Of a stretch of 64,000 nt of DNA, positions 9,159 to 18,241 are shown one piece after another. The DNA is from an uncultured Pelagibacteraceae bacterium (GTDB taxonomy: Bacteria; Pseudomonadota; Alphaproteobacteria; Pelagibacterales; Pelagibacteraceae): assembly GCA_902580945.1 (NCBI GenBank), contig CACHML010000001.1, positions 62,001 to 126,000 on the forward strand, given 5' to 3'. Every line of letters starts with the position of its first letter. The first letter of the stretch is position 1. Made by a program: the position numbers and the translations under genes. The notes under the pieces are model-generated. The model saw only the letters and a program-made list of their open reading frames with translations. It was not told the origin of the DNA and did not search any database.

Positions 9159-10416
9159 ATTTATTTTCAAAAATTAAATCTAAAAATAAGGAAGCAGTCC
9201 ATGAAAAATTAGTTGCACCGAATCCTTTCCCGGTTTTGCAACTAAAGTATTCATTAAAACCTTTTTGCTTTACAAGATCTATTGTTTTCTTTTTGATTTG
9301 ATTTGCAAATTTAATATCTTTATTCTTTAGTCCTTGATAGATAATCCAGTTACAGTTTATCCATACTGGGCCTCTCCAATATCTTTTTTCTTCAAATTTT
9401 CGATGATCTGATTTTATACTTGAAAAAAAATATTTTTCTTTACTGCTATGTTTTTTTAGGTTTTTGATAATATTGTTATTTAATTTTTTATCTTTTAAAT
9501 CAGCAAATAAAATAAAATAATGTGTGATAGATGGAATAGTTATTTTTTTTTTGTTTTTCAAATCAAGATTAAAAAAACTATTATTTTTTTTATTATATAG
9601 TTTAATAATTTTTTTTTCAGATCTTGAAATGTACTTTTCTATTTCATTACTTTTCAAATCATACATTTTTAATAGTTTAACAAGATCTTTATTTGCCCTC
9701 AAAAATATTGAATTAAATCCAACATCTACAACGTTAAATAATGAAGCTTTGAAAAGTTTGTTTGGATTATAATTGTTTTTTTTCAAGTGATTTTTGATTG
9801 TTACATATCTATCATAATCTATATCTAGAGGTCGGTATTCAGGTTTAACCACTTTGTTATCACCTCTTTTATATTTCAAATTTTTTGGAATTTTTACTTT
9901 ACTCATTGAATAATCCCATAGAGGTGAATTATCATATCCACTCTCCCATGGGTGTAAAATTGAGACTAATCCTGAATTATTTGGGTCTCTAAATTTAATG
10001 AACCATTTGTGATATTTTAAAACACCTATTATAATTTTTTTAAATTCAGCTTTTTCTTTTCTAATTTTATATTTATCTAAAATTAACTTAATTATTATTG
10101 CAAGAATGGGAGGTTGGGTTATTCCAGACGAATGAATTTTATTTCCACAGGCCCAGACAGAATGGTTTGGATAATAATTAGTATTTAAATCATGAAATAA
10201 GATATGTGGTATCATTCCATCTTTCCATTGACCTCTAATAAGTGTCTTTAATTCATCTAAAGCATATTTAAGTTTAAAATGTGAATAACCTAAAGCTATG
10301 AATCCAGAGTCCCAATTCCATTGGGCGGGATATAACTTATTGTTGGTTGGTAAAGTGTATCCCTTTTTTTTATTACCTAATAAAACTTTTTTAGCTGAAT
10401 TAATAAATTTTTTCAT
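9145..10416 (-). CDS. GH63-like glycoside hydrolase (mannosyl-/glucosylglycerate hydrolase-like)
   Basis: 423-aa soluble protein without signal peptide. Features of the (alpha/alpha)6-barrel GH63/MGH1-like family are clear: WNWDSGFIALGYSH near the N-terminus, WKDGMIPHILFH, HPWESGYDNSPLWDY near residue 155 (its Asp is a candidate general acid), KRYWRGPVWINCNWI near residue 345, and GATNFSWTASLFLDL at the end. Length fits bacterial mannosylglycerate or glucosylglycerate hydrolases better than the much larger eukaryotic GH63 enzymes. It is coupled to the upstream permease gene (one-base TAATG overlap), so it probably hydrolyses the imported glycoside in the cytoplasm. Trehalose or another alpha-glucoside remains possible. 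The sequence is lysine/asparagine rich. Confidence 0.75.
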   Translation of the reverse strand: MKKFINSAKKVLLGNKKKGYTLPTNNKLYPAQWNWDSGFIALGYSHFKLKYALDELKTLIRGQWKDGMIPHILFHDLNTNYYPNHSVWACGNKIHSSGITQPPILAIIIKLILDKYKIRKEKAEFKKIIIGVLKYHKWFIKFRDPNNSGLVSILHPWESGYDNSPLWDYSMSKVKIPKNLKYKRGDNKVVKPEYRPLDIDYDRYVTIKNHLKKNNYNPNKLFKASLFNVVDVGFNSIFLRANKDLVKLLKMYDLKSNEIEKYISRSEKKIIKLYNKKNNSFFNLDLKNKKKITIPSITHYFILFADLKDKKLNNNIIKNLKKHSSKEKYFFSSIKSDHRKFEEKRYWRGPVWINCNWIIYQGLKNKDIKFANQIKKKTIDLVKQKGFNEYFSCKTGKGFGATNFSWTASLFLDLIFENKYEQL

Positions 10417-11609
10417 TAACCCTTTACACTTCCAGCAGTTAGTCCACTTACTAAATATTTTTCAAAATAAACAAAAATAAATAAAACTGGAATAGTGACA
10501 ACAACTGATCCTGCCATTAAATATTGTCTAGGAGTTTCTGCATCACCACTCAAATATTGTATAGCTCTTGATAAAGTGAATGAATTTGGATTATCAAGAA
10601 ACATTAAAGAGAACAAGAATTCATTCCAAGCAATCATAAATACATAAAGAGCAACTGAAGAAATAGCAGGAATACTCAATGGCAAGATAATTTTTATAAT
10701 AATTCCAAACCAGTTTAATTTATCCATAATAGCAGCCTCCTCTAATTCTTTAGGTATACTTTTGAAATATCCTTGAAGCATATATATTGCAACTGGCAAA
10801 GTAGTTGCTGTATATACTATTAAAAGTCCTCCTACATTATTTCTTAACCCTAGTTGACTAAATACGGTATACAAGGGTATTACCAAAACTATAGCAGGAA
10901 ACATATAAATAATTAATATTGAAGTAGACAAAAAGTTTTTTCCAAAAAAATTTAGTCTTGCAACTGCGTATGCTGCAGGAATAGCAAATATTAAAGTAAC
11001 TATAACTGTTCCAACTGATACAAATGTACTGATAAGTATATATCTCCCAAATTTGTAAGTATCAAATATTACAAAGTAAGATTTAAATAGTTCTTTAATA
11101 TCCTGTGCAAAATTAATACTAAAATCCAAAGGATTTATAAGCAGTGCAGCTTGTGTTTTAAAGCTAGTAACTATCATCATGTAAAATGGAAATAAAATTA
11201 CAAAAGAAAATAATACAATTCCAAAAAGAGTTAAAAATTCAAATACAACTGTTTGAGATGAATGATCGAGTTTTAAATTTTTTTGATTATATTTATCAAT
11301 TTTAAAAGAGTAAAAGATTAAAATCCCAAAGATGCCAATATTGTACCAAATAGGCATCAATTGAAGTAAATATCCATCAACAAAAGTAAATAAAATTGCA
11401 AATATTATTGACTTTATAGCTTTATGAATCTTGTCACCAATAATCAGATTTATTAGAGATATTCCAATTCCTAGAGTTAGGATAATTGCAAAATTAAAAT
11501 TTTGCAGATCTATTCCTTGTAATGTTGATAAAACTTTCCAGATTGAGACTAGGGAAAATAAAAAAATAGATGAAATTAAACAATATAATATTTGACTTTT
11601 AATTTTCAT
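10416..11609 (-). CDS. Sugar ABC transporter permease, MalG/CUT1 type, with N-terminal extension
   Basis: Inner-membrane permease, 397 aa. The C-terminal ~270 residues are a normal MalG-type domain, with the EAA loop LEEAAIMDKLNWFGIIIKII and the terminal ARAIQYLSGDA region. The first ~120 residues form about four additional hydrophobic helices not found in standard 280-aa MalG proteins. The start overlaps the MalF-type gene by 11 bp. It should pair with that permease and the binding protein upstream. No ATPase gene is present in this operon, so a shared MalK-like subunit must be encoded elsewhere. Confidence 0.88.
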   Translation of the reverse strand: MKIKSQILYCLISSIFLFSLVSIWKVLSTLQGIDLQNFNFAIILTLGIGISLINLIIGDKIHKAIKSIIFAILFTFVDGYLLQLMPIWYNIGIFGILIFYSFKIDKYNQKNLKLDHSSQTVVFEFLTLFGIVLFSFVILFPFYMMIVTSFKTQAALLINPLDFSINFAQDIKELFKSYFVIFDTYKFGRYILISTFVSVGTVIVTLIFAIPAAYAVARLNFFGKNFLSTSILIIYMFPAIVLVIPLYTVFSQLGLRNNVGGLLIVYTATTLPVAIYMLQGYFKSIPKELEEAAIMDKLNWFGIIIKIILPLSIPAISSVALYVFMIAWNEFLFSLMFLDNPNSFTLSRAIQYLSGDAETPRQYLMAGSVVVTIPVLFIFVYFEKYLVSGLTAGSVKG

Positions 11610-12858
11610 CAGCTCGCCTTCCTAATAGTCTAAAATAAATAAACATAAATATTAAGAGAAGCAAAACTATAACTATTGATACAGCAGATCCCATTCCAAT
11701 ATCAGATATTGTAAAACCTTGCTCGTAAACATTAATTGGCAATGTTCTAGTACCTGACGCTCCTCCAGTGAGTAAGAAAATATCTTCAAATTTATTAAAA
11801 TTCCAAATAAATCTTATCATAAACAAAATTGATATTACTGCCATAATCTGAGGCAGTGTTATGCTGATAAATTTTTGAATCGGTCCAGCTCCATCGACAT
11901 CTGCCGCCTCATATAATTCTTTTGGAACAGCCTGTAGTCGAGCAAGTATAAATAAAAAGGCTAATGGAAAGTATCGCCAAATTTCAAAAATAATGACAGT
12001 TGTTAAAGCTAGTCTAAGCTTTAAATCAAAACCAAAAAAATTTATAGTTAAATATTGTTGACCTAATAAATTTAGAGGTTCCTGAATAACTTGAAAATTT
12101 AACAATAGATTGTTTAATGTTCCACTGTAAGGATCCAATAATAGTTCCCAGGTATATGCTAATGCTACAACAGGTCCTACATATGGAAAAAGAAGAATAC
12201 TTCTCATAAATGTTCTTCCAAAAAATTTTTGGTTTACGAGCTGAGCTGCTAAAATTCCAAATACTATTGATCCTACTGTACCAAAAAAAGTATAATAAAA
12301 AGTTGTAGACAGTAAATCAAAAAATTCATTTTGAAAAAAAACTTTTTTAAAATTTTTTAATGTAAAATTTGTATTTAAAAGAATATTATCTGATTTACCT
12401 GATAATTTTGGTTTGATTGATTTAATTTCTTTTTTATCTATTTTCTTCCCTGAATTGTTTACAAGTATTATTTGAAAATTCTCTTTATACTTAGCTTTCC
12501 AATTTCCAAAGTTACAATAAATTGTATTTGACTTCAGCTGACATCTTTCGTCTAAATTTAGAGGTTCAAAATCTTTTGGAATTTTATCTTGAAATTTTAC
12601 ATCTCTTATATCCAATATTAATGAACTGTTTCTTAATTTATAAATAATCTTTATTTCATCAGGTCTATCTTTTAATGATTTAACTATTTTTTTTGCTCTA
12701 GGCTCTGGAATTCTTATGTCTTTTAAACCTACTTCTTTAAAACTTATCCAAACATTAGCAAATATGGGAAAAAGTATAATTGAAAAAACAAGGAAAACTG
12801 CAGGTAACAATAAAATGTATGCAGTTCTTTTTTCTATTTTTGAAAGTTTATCACTCAT
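11599..12858 (-). CDS. Sugar ABC transporter permease, MalF/CUT1 type, with periplasmic insertion
   Basis: 419-aa inner-membrane permease. TM1 is near residues 12-36 (AYILLLPAVFLVFSIILFPI). It is followed by a hydrophilic region of about 130 residues, containing a possible disulfide pair (RCQLKSNTIYC), before the remaining TM helices begin near residue 185. This layout resembles the large periplasmic P2 loop of E. coli MalF, although placed after TM1. The EAA loop reads ELYEAADVDGAGPIQKFISI, the usual ATPase contact. It is encoded directly downstream of the binding protein, behind an intercistronic hairpin at 12863-12890. Confidence 0.88.
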   Translation of the reverse strand: MSDKLSKIEKRTAYILLLPAVFLVFSIILFPIFANVWISFKEVGLKDIRIPEPRAKKIVKSLKDRPDEIKIIYKLRNSSLILDIRDVKFQDKIPKDFEPLNLDERCQLKSNTIYCNFGNWKAKYKENFQIILVNNSGKKIDKKEIKSIKPKLSGKSDNILLNTNFTLKNFKKVFFQNEFFDLLSTTFYYTFFGTVGSIVFGILAAQLVNQKFFGRTFMRSILLFPYVGPVVALAYTWELLLDPYSGTLNNLLLNFQVIQEPLNLLGQQYLTINFFGFDLKLRLALTTVIIFEIWRYFPLAFLFILARLQAVPKELYEAADVDGAGPIQKFISITLPQIMAVISILFMIRFIWNFNKFEDIFLLTGGASGTRTLPINVYEQGFTISDIGMGSAVSIVIVLLLLIFMFIYFRLLGRRADEN

Positions 12859-12862
12859 AATA

Positions 12863-12890
12863 AAAGCGGATAATACACATTATCCGCTTT
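12863..12890 (-). terminator. Intercistronic hairpin after the sugar-binding protein gene
   Basis: A perfect 12-bp inverted repeat (AAAGCGGATAAT and its complement, positions 12863-12874 and 12879-12890) encloses a 4-nt loop. It lies between the stop of the binding-protein gene (12912) and the start of the permease gene (12858). On the minus strand it is followed by a short TTTTATT tract. It may act as a partial terminator or a 3' stabiliser that keeps binding-protein mRNA more abundant than permease mRNA. Confidence 0.75.
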
Positions 12891-12911
12891 CATTAAAATT
12901 TATTTAATAAT

Positions 12912-14240
12912 CTAGAATTGAGACAGTTTCTGATTGATCATATCTACTGCTTGATCAATGTCAATTTGTCCATCAACGTATAGTCTAGTTATTCTATTAA
13001 TAAACTTGTTATTAATAATTTTGGATGCTCTTGAAAGTTCACCTTCTTTAACACCCCATCTATTAGCTTTATCTAGTCCAGCTACAATGTTGTTTATAAC
13101 ATCTTCAGAGTATAAATCTGATAAAGGTGCTTTTCTGTCAACTCCAACAGGTAATTTGCTCCAAGCTTTTGTAAATGCTGCTGGATCACTTGCATTTCCT
13201 CTTCTTACAGGAAATTTACCTTCTGGAGCAATAGAAAGAGTTTGTGTATAACCTTCATCCATTGAGTATTTAACAAATGCACTTGCCTCCTCAGTATCAG
13301 CATCAGCTGTAATACCAAAATATCTTATATCAGCCCATGCAGCACCTTTTTTATTATTAGGACCGCTAAAGTTAGTGATAAAACCTGTTTTAGAAGCTAG
13401 CTCACTAGAAGTTGGATCATCATTTATTGTTGGAGGTGCAGAATCTCTTAAACCTGCAAGCTCATCCATTATAAATGGTGACCAAATTATCATTGGAGTT
13501 TTTCCAGCAAAGTACAATTCTCTAGATTGCTTCCAATATAATTCTCCTGGAGGACTAGCATTTGCAATAACTTTATAAAATTCTAAAGCCGCCTTTAGTT
13601 TTTTACCTTGCTTTCTTACTGCTCCTTTTTTAACAACATTAACCCCATTAGCTAAAAGAACATGTTCTAAAACTTGGCTCATGAAGTTTTCATCAGTTTT
13701 TGTAGCTGCAACAAAACCAAACATTCCATCCCCAGAAAGTGCTTCTACTGCTTTAGTTATATTTTCATAGCTTGTTGGAGGTGCAAGACCTGCTTTTTCA
13801 AATAAGTCTTTTCTATAGACTACCATTTGAGTCCACCCATCGACTGGTACTGCTGCTATTTTAGATCCACTTTTTGCCATGTTTAATGCGCCTGGTGCAA
13901 AAGTTTTTTTTCCAAGATCTTTAACAACTGCATTATTAGCATCTACATCTAATATTCCAGCTTCAGCCCAAGGTAAAACGTATTGCAAAGTATGATATAT
14001 TACATCTGGAAGATCACCAGCTGCAGCTGCGGCTGTTGCTCTTGTTCCTAAATCTTTTTCTTCTACAGGAATAACTTCAACCTTGATGCCAGTTTTAGCC
14101 TCAAAATCCTTAGCCATTGCTTCTTGTTTTGCCATTCTAGCTGGTTGAACTTCTGTAGTCCAAAAAGTGATGTCTGCAAAACTAATATTTGTAACAAAAA
14201 ATATTAGAGTACAGACAGTTATTACTATTTTTTTAACCAT
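12912..14240 (-). CDS. Extracellular sugar-binding protein of ABC transporter (family 1)
   Basis: 442-aa periplasmic solute-binding protein of the MalE/UgpB type. The N-terminal signal peptide (KKIVITVCTLIFFVTNISFA, about residues 3-22) precedes DITFWTTEVQPARMAKQEAM. The mature protein has the family's GIKVEVIPVEEKDLGTRATA pattern and DVIYHTLQYVLPWAEAG, with several tryptophans that could line a sugar site. A strong GAGGGG ribosome-binding site precedes the ATG. It heads an operon with two permeases, a GH63-like hydrolase, an alcohol dehydrogenase and an amidotransferase. The ligand is unknown; a glycosylated osmolyte is my inference from the hydrolase. Confidence 0.9.
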   Translation of the reverse strand: MVKKIVITVCTLIFFVTNISFADITFWTTEVQPARMAKQEAMAKDFEAKTGIKVEVIPVEEKDLGTRATAAAAAGDLPDVIYHTLQYVLPWAEAGILDVDANNAVVKDLGKKTFAPGALNMAKSGSKIAAVPVDGWTQMVVYRKDLFEKAGLAPPTSYENITKAVEALSGDGMFGFVAATKTDENFMSQVLEHVLLANGVNVVKKGAVRKQGKKLKAALEFYKVIANASPPGELYWKQSRELYFAGKTPMIIWSPFIMDELAGLRDSAPPTINDDPTSSELASKTGFITNFSGPNNKKGAAWADIRYFGITADADTEEASAFVKYSMDEGYTQTLSIAPEGKFPVRRGNASDPAAFTKAWSKLPVGVDRKAPLSDLYSEDVINNIVAGLDKANRWGVKEGELSRASKIINNKFINRITRLYVDGQIDIDQAVDMINQKLSQF

Positions 14241-14352
14241 TGATTTCCCCTCTTTTCGTTGATTAATAAATCAAATGTATCAGCGAGAGAAATGAATGAC
14301 AATAGGTATAAAAAGTCTTTGTAGCTCAAAAAGTCAGCAAATTTAATATTTT

Positions 14353-15309
14353 TTAAATCACGAATTTTTTATTTTTTAGAATTGCTCTAATCATTTGAAA
14401 CATTAAAGGAATTGTCTTTGAATTAAATTTTTTTAAAATATAAGGTGCAATTTCTCTCACAAGTTGTTCACCTTCTACAGTATCATTTGCCATGAACTTT
14501 TTTTTAGCCCTTTGAAAAGTAAAACCTTGTCCTAAATAGTTTCCCATTTTACTATTTCTTCCACCTGCAGCACTTACATACAAGTCTCCAACACCTGCTA
14601 AACTTAAAACTGTATCTTCTTTTCCTTTTAATCGTTTAGTTATGTATTTCATTTCTGACAATGATTTTTGGAACAAACTTGAAGATTTATTCAAACTCAT
14701 ACCAGAACCAATTATCATAGAATAAATATTTTTTATTGCAGAACATATTTCAACACCAACCACGTCTTTAGAATATTCAATCAAATAGTATTTTGTTGAA
14801 ATCATTTTTCCTAACAATTTTGCAATCTCAATATTTTTGTTAGCGATGATCACACTTGTTTGGCATTTTCTAGCTAATTCTTTAGCTAAACATGGTCCTT
14901 TCAAAACTGATAAATTTAATTTAGGGAAACTTTTTAAAAGAGTTTGTGAAATGGTTATAATATTTTTATTTTGTTTCTCATATTTAAGACCTTTTGTGAG
15001 TACTAAAATTGGAGATTTTACTTTAAATTTTTTCAATTCTTTAGCTATAAAATCGATACCAGTTAAGCTTAATGCTACAACAATAAGATCATATTTTTCA
15101 TAAAATAATTCATTGGAATATTTTTTAAATTTTAGTTTTTTCGGAAGATTTATTTTTAAAGCTGAATGAAATTTATTTTTGGATGATAAATTTTTAATAA
15201 ATCTTTGACTGTATGGTTCTGTTATAAATACTTTGTGATTATTATCTATACATGGAACAGAAAAGGCTGAGCCCATGGCACCACCTCCAATAATAAGAAT
15301 TTTTTTCAT
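14353..15309 (-). CDS. gpsA: Glycerol-3-phosphate dehydrogenase [NAD(P)+]
   Basis: Cytosolic enzyme interconverting dihydroxyacetone phosphate and sn-glycerol 3-phosphate; 318 aa, near family size. The N-terminal Rossmann motif is IIGGGAMGSAFSVP. Family blocks follow: LKGPCLAKELARKCQTSV, the substrate-lysine segment SAIKNIYSMIIGSGMS near residue 190, and LAGVGDLYVSAAGGRNSKMG. It is divergent from tmm, and glpK lies just beyond tmm on the same strand, so the two glycerol-phosphate genes bracket tmm. It could be the only gpsA or an extra copy tied to glycerol catabolism; that cannot be decided from the window. Confidence 0.88.
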   Translation of the reverse strand: MKKILIIGGGAMGSAFSVPCIDNNHKVFITEPYSQRFIKNLSSKNKFHSALKINLPKKLKFKKYSNELFYEKYDLIVVALSLTGIDFIAKELKKFKVKSPILVLTKGLKYEKQNKNIITISQTLLKSFPKLNLSVLKGPCLAKELARKCQTSVIIANKNIEIAKLLGKMISTKYYLIEYSKDVVGVEICSAIKNIYSMIIGSGMSLNKSSSLFQKSLSEMKYITKRLKGKEDTVLSLAGVGDLYVSAAGGRNSKMGNYLGQGFTFQRAKKKFMANDTVEGEQLVREIAPYILKKFNSKTIPLMFQMIRAILKNKKFVI

Positions 15310-15421
15310 AAATAAATTAACTAAATTTAACTATTTATTATTAACAAGTAATTTTAAAGAAAAAATAGTTTTATTTTTTTGATTTTATTAATAAAATAAC
15401 TTTTAAAATTATACAGTTTAT

Positions 15422-16750
15422 ATGAACAAAATAGCGATAATTGGCGCGGGGCCTTGTGGTCTATCGATGTTAAGAGCTTTCGAACATGCTGAGAAAAATG
15501 GAGAAAAAGTTCCAGAAATTGTATGTTTTGAAAAACAGGATGATTGGGGAGGATTATGGAACTACAGTTGGAGAACTGGTTCTGATCAATATGGTGACCC
15601 TGTCCCCAATAGTATGTATAGATATTTATGGTCAAATGGACCAAAAGAATGTTTAGAGTTTGCAGATTATTCATTTGATGAGCATTTTGGAAAACCCATT
15701 CCATCATTTCCACCAAGAGAAGTATTATACAACTATATAATTGGTAGAGTTAGCAAAGGAAACATTAAAAGCAAAATAAAATTTAGCACAAGTGTAAAGA
15801 GTGTAAATTATAATTCGGATAAATTTGAAGTTAGCTATCAAGATAAAACTAATAATAAAATATTACACGACAAATTTGATTACGTTGTTGTTTCAACTGG
15901 ACATTTTTCAGTTCCATTCATACCTGAATACAAAGGTATGAGTTCTTTTCCTGGAAGAATAATGCATTCTCATGATTTTAGAGATGCTGAAGAATTTAGA
16001 GATAAAAATGTTATAGTTCTTGGAAGTAGTTATTCAGCTGAAGATGTTGCACTACAATGTAATAAATATGGAGCTAAAAGTGTAACTATTGGTTATAGAC
16101 ACAACCCTATGGGTTTTAAATGGCCGTCAGGTATGAAAGAAGTTTATTATTTAGATAGATTAGAGGGTAGCAAAGCAATTTTCAAAGATGGTACAGAACA
16201 AGAAGCGGACGTAATTATATTATGCACAGGATACCTGCATCATTTTCCTTTTTTAAATGAAAAACTGAGTTTAAAAACTCATAATAGATTATATCCACCA
16301 AAATTATACAAAGGAGTTGTGTGGCAAGATAATCATAAGCTAATGTACCTAGGTATGCAGGATCAATTTCATACTTTTAATATGTTTGATTGCCAAGCAT
16401 GGTTTGCGAGAGATGTGATAATGAATAAAATTAAAATTCCAAATGATAGTGAAATAGAAAAAGACATTGCTAAATGGGTTTCTATGGAAGAAAAATTAGA
16501 AAACCCAGATCAAATGATAGATTTTCAAACTGAATATACTAAAGAACTTCACGAAATGTCAGATTATCCAAAAATTGATTTTGAATTAATAAGAAAACAT
16601 TTCAAGGATTGGGAACATCATAAAATGGATGATATTTCTACTTACAGAAATAAATCTTTTTCATCACCTGTAACTGGATCCATTGCCCCTATTCACCATA
16701 CCCCTTGGGCATCTGCGATGGATGATTCTATGGATACGTTTTTAAAATAA
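15422..16750 (+). CDS. tmm: Trimethylamine monooxygenase
   Basis: Flavin-containing monooxygenase oxidising trimethylamine to TMAO with NADPH and O2; 442 aa, the length typical of bacterial Tmm. FAD motif GAGPCG is at residues 8-13. The FMO signature FxGxxxHxxxF reads FPGRIMHSHDF at residues 176-186. The NADPH motif GSSYSAED is near residue 200. WGGLWNYSW and DPVPNSMYRYLWSNGPKE are characteristic of marine Tmm. It is divergent from gpsA and converges on glpK with 8 bp between them. The TMAO transporter and tdm lie just downstream, which supports the substrate call. Confidence 0.93.
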   Translation: MNKIAIIGAGPCGLSMLRAFEHAEKNGEKVPEIVCFEKQDDWGGLWNYSWRTGSDQYGDPVPNSMYRYLWSNGPKECLEFADYSFDEHFGKPIPSFPPREVLYNYIIGRVSKGNIKSKIKFSTSVKSVNYNSDKFEVSYQDKTNNKILHDKFDYVVVSTGHFSVPFIPEYKGMSSFPGRIMHSHDFRDAEEFRDKNVIVLGSSYSAEDVALQCNKYGAKSVTIGYRHNPMGFKWPSGMKEVYYLDRLEGSKAIFKDGTEQEADVIILCTGYLHHFPFLNEKLSLKTHNRLYPPKLYKGVVWQDNHKLMYLGMQDQFHTFNMFDCQAWFARDVIMNKIKIPNDSEIEKDIAKWVSMEEKLENPDQMIDFQTEYTKELHEMSDYPKIDFELIRKHFKDWEHHKMDDISTYRNKSFSSPVTGSIAPIHHTPWASAMDDSMDTFLK

Positions 16751-16758
16751 TAAATTTC

Positions 16759-18237
16759 CTATAATAAAGTTTTTTTGACGGATAACTTCCACCCATTCAA
16801 CAATTTGTTTCTAACAATATTACCTAATTTAGGTTTGAAAATTTTATCTTTTTTCCATGTTCTCTTTATTTGATCTAATGATTTAAATACACCAATTTGG
16901 TATCCGGCAAATAATGCAACCCCCAGAGCTGTAGTTTCCAAAACTTTGGGTCTCTCTGTTTTAACATTAATAATATTTGCTAAAAATTGAGAAAACCAAT
17001 TATTTTTAACCATTCCGCCATCAATTTTAATTTTATTAGGCTTCAAACCATCTTTCCTCATTGCATTAAAAAGATCATAACTTTGATATGCTACAGACTC
17101 TATGACTGCTCTCACTAAAATTTTCCAATCACTGTCTCTCGTTAAACCTGTAATTGTTCCTCTTGCATCAGGTCTCCAATATGGGGCACCCATCCCACTA
17201 AAAGCTGGCACTACATAGACACCTTCATTATTTTTTTTTGATTTAGCAATTTGTTCAGTATCGTAAGCATTATTTATTAACTTTAACTTATCTGTTAACC
17301 ATTGAACACCTGCCCCAGCAATAAAAATAGAGCCTTCGAGAGCAAAAGTATTTTTTCCATTTAATCTATAACAAATAGTAGTTAATAATTTATTCTTTGA
17401 AAAAATTTTTTTAGATCCTGTATTCATTATTGCAAAAGCTCCTGTTCCATAAGTACTTTTTATTGAGCCTTTTTCAAAACAAGATTGACCAACAGCTGCA
17501 GCCTGTTGATCACCTAAAACTGCAGATATAGGAATTTCATATCCAACTATTTTTTTATTTGTTGTTCCAAAATTATCTGCTGAATTTTTTACATCCGGTA
17601 GAATACCTTTTGGGATATTTAGTTTTTTTAAAATTTCATTATCCCACTTGTTATTATTTATATTAAATAACATTGTCCTACTTGCATTTGTTGCATCAGT
17701 TAAATGATGCTTTCCATTAGTTAACTTCCAAATTAAATAAGTGTCTACTGTTCCAAAAAGTAAATTATTGGATTTCAAAAGTTTCTTTGAAATTTTTACA
17801 TTTTCTAAAATCCATTTTATTTTCGTAGCTGAAAAATATGGATCGATAAATAGTCCAGTTTTTTTTCTAAAAATATTTTCATATTTTTTTTTCTTTAGTT
17901 TTTCACAATATTCTTGTGTTCTTCTATCTTGCCAAACAATGGCATTATAAACTGCTTTGCCAGTTTTTTTATTCCAAAGGATGGTAGTTTCTCTTTGATT
18001 TGTAATTCCAATACTTAATATTTTACCTTTTAAAGTTGAAGCTTTTTTAATTACAATTCTTAAAGCTTTAATAGTTGAAGACCAAATTTCGTTTGGATTA
18101 TGTTCAACCCATCCATTTTTTGGAAAATATTGAGTAAATTCGAATTGAGATGTGAATTTAATATCACCTTGTAAATCAAATAAAATTGCTCTTGAAGATG
18201 TCGTACCTTGATCAATAGCGACAAGAAACTTTTTCAC
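16759..18237 (-). CDS. glpK: Glycerol kinase
   Basis: FGGY-family kinase phosphorylating glycerol to glycerol 3-phosphate; 492 aa, normal length. The phosphate-binding motif AIDQGTTSSRAILFD is at the N-terminus. ITNQRETTILWNKKTGKAVY, AIVWQDRRTQ and the C-terminal KIDGGMVKNNWFSQFLANI are diagnostic blocks. The start is GTG (18235-18237), five bases after the permease stop, and no ATG precedes the catalytic motif. It is the apparent distal gene of the tmo-type transporter operon. Together with gpsA it would route glycerol to central metabolism. It is unusually lysine rich like its neighbours. Confidence 0.94.
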   Translation of the reverse strand: MKKFLVAIDQGTTSSRAILFDLQGDIKFTSQFEFTQYFPKNGWVEHNPNEIWSSTIKALRIVIKKASTLKGKILSIGITNQRETTILWNKKTGKAVYNAIVWQDRRTQEYCEKLKKKKYENIFRKKTGLFIDPYFSATKIKWILENVKISKKLLKSNNLLFGTVDTYLIWKLTNGKHHLTDATNASRTMLFNINNNKWDNEILKKLNIPKGILPDVKNSADNFGTTNKKIVGYEIPISAVLGDQQAAAVGQSCFEKGSIKSTYGTGAFAIMNTGSKKIFSKNKLLTTICYRLNGKNTFALEGSIFIAGAGVQWLTDKLKLINNAYDTEQIAKSKKNNEGVYVVPAFSGMGAPYWRPDARGTITGLTRDSDWKILVRAVIESVAYQSYDLFNAMRKDGLKPNKIKIDGGMVKNNWFSQFLANIINVKTERPKVLETTALGVALFAGYQIGVFKSLDQIKRTWKKDKIFKPKLGNIVRNKLLNGWKLSVKKTLL

Positions 18238-18241
18238 AAGC

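Noticed and set aside
15382-15397. Perfect 16-bp palindrome (ATTTTATTAATAAAAT) upstream of tmm
   Set aside because: Composed only of A and T in an AT-rich promoter; such palindromes are expected by chance and it lacks distinctive arms.
15354-15716. 120-aa minus-strand ORF over the start of tmm
   Set aside because: Overlaps the FAD-binding part of tmm and the gpsA/tmm spacer; no plausible protein features.
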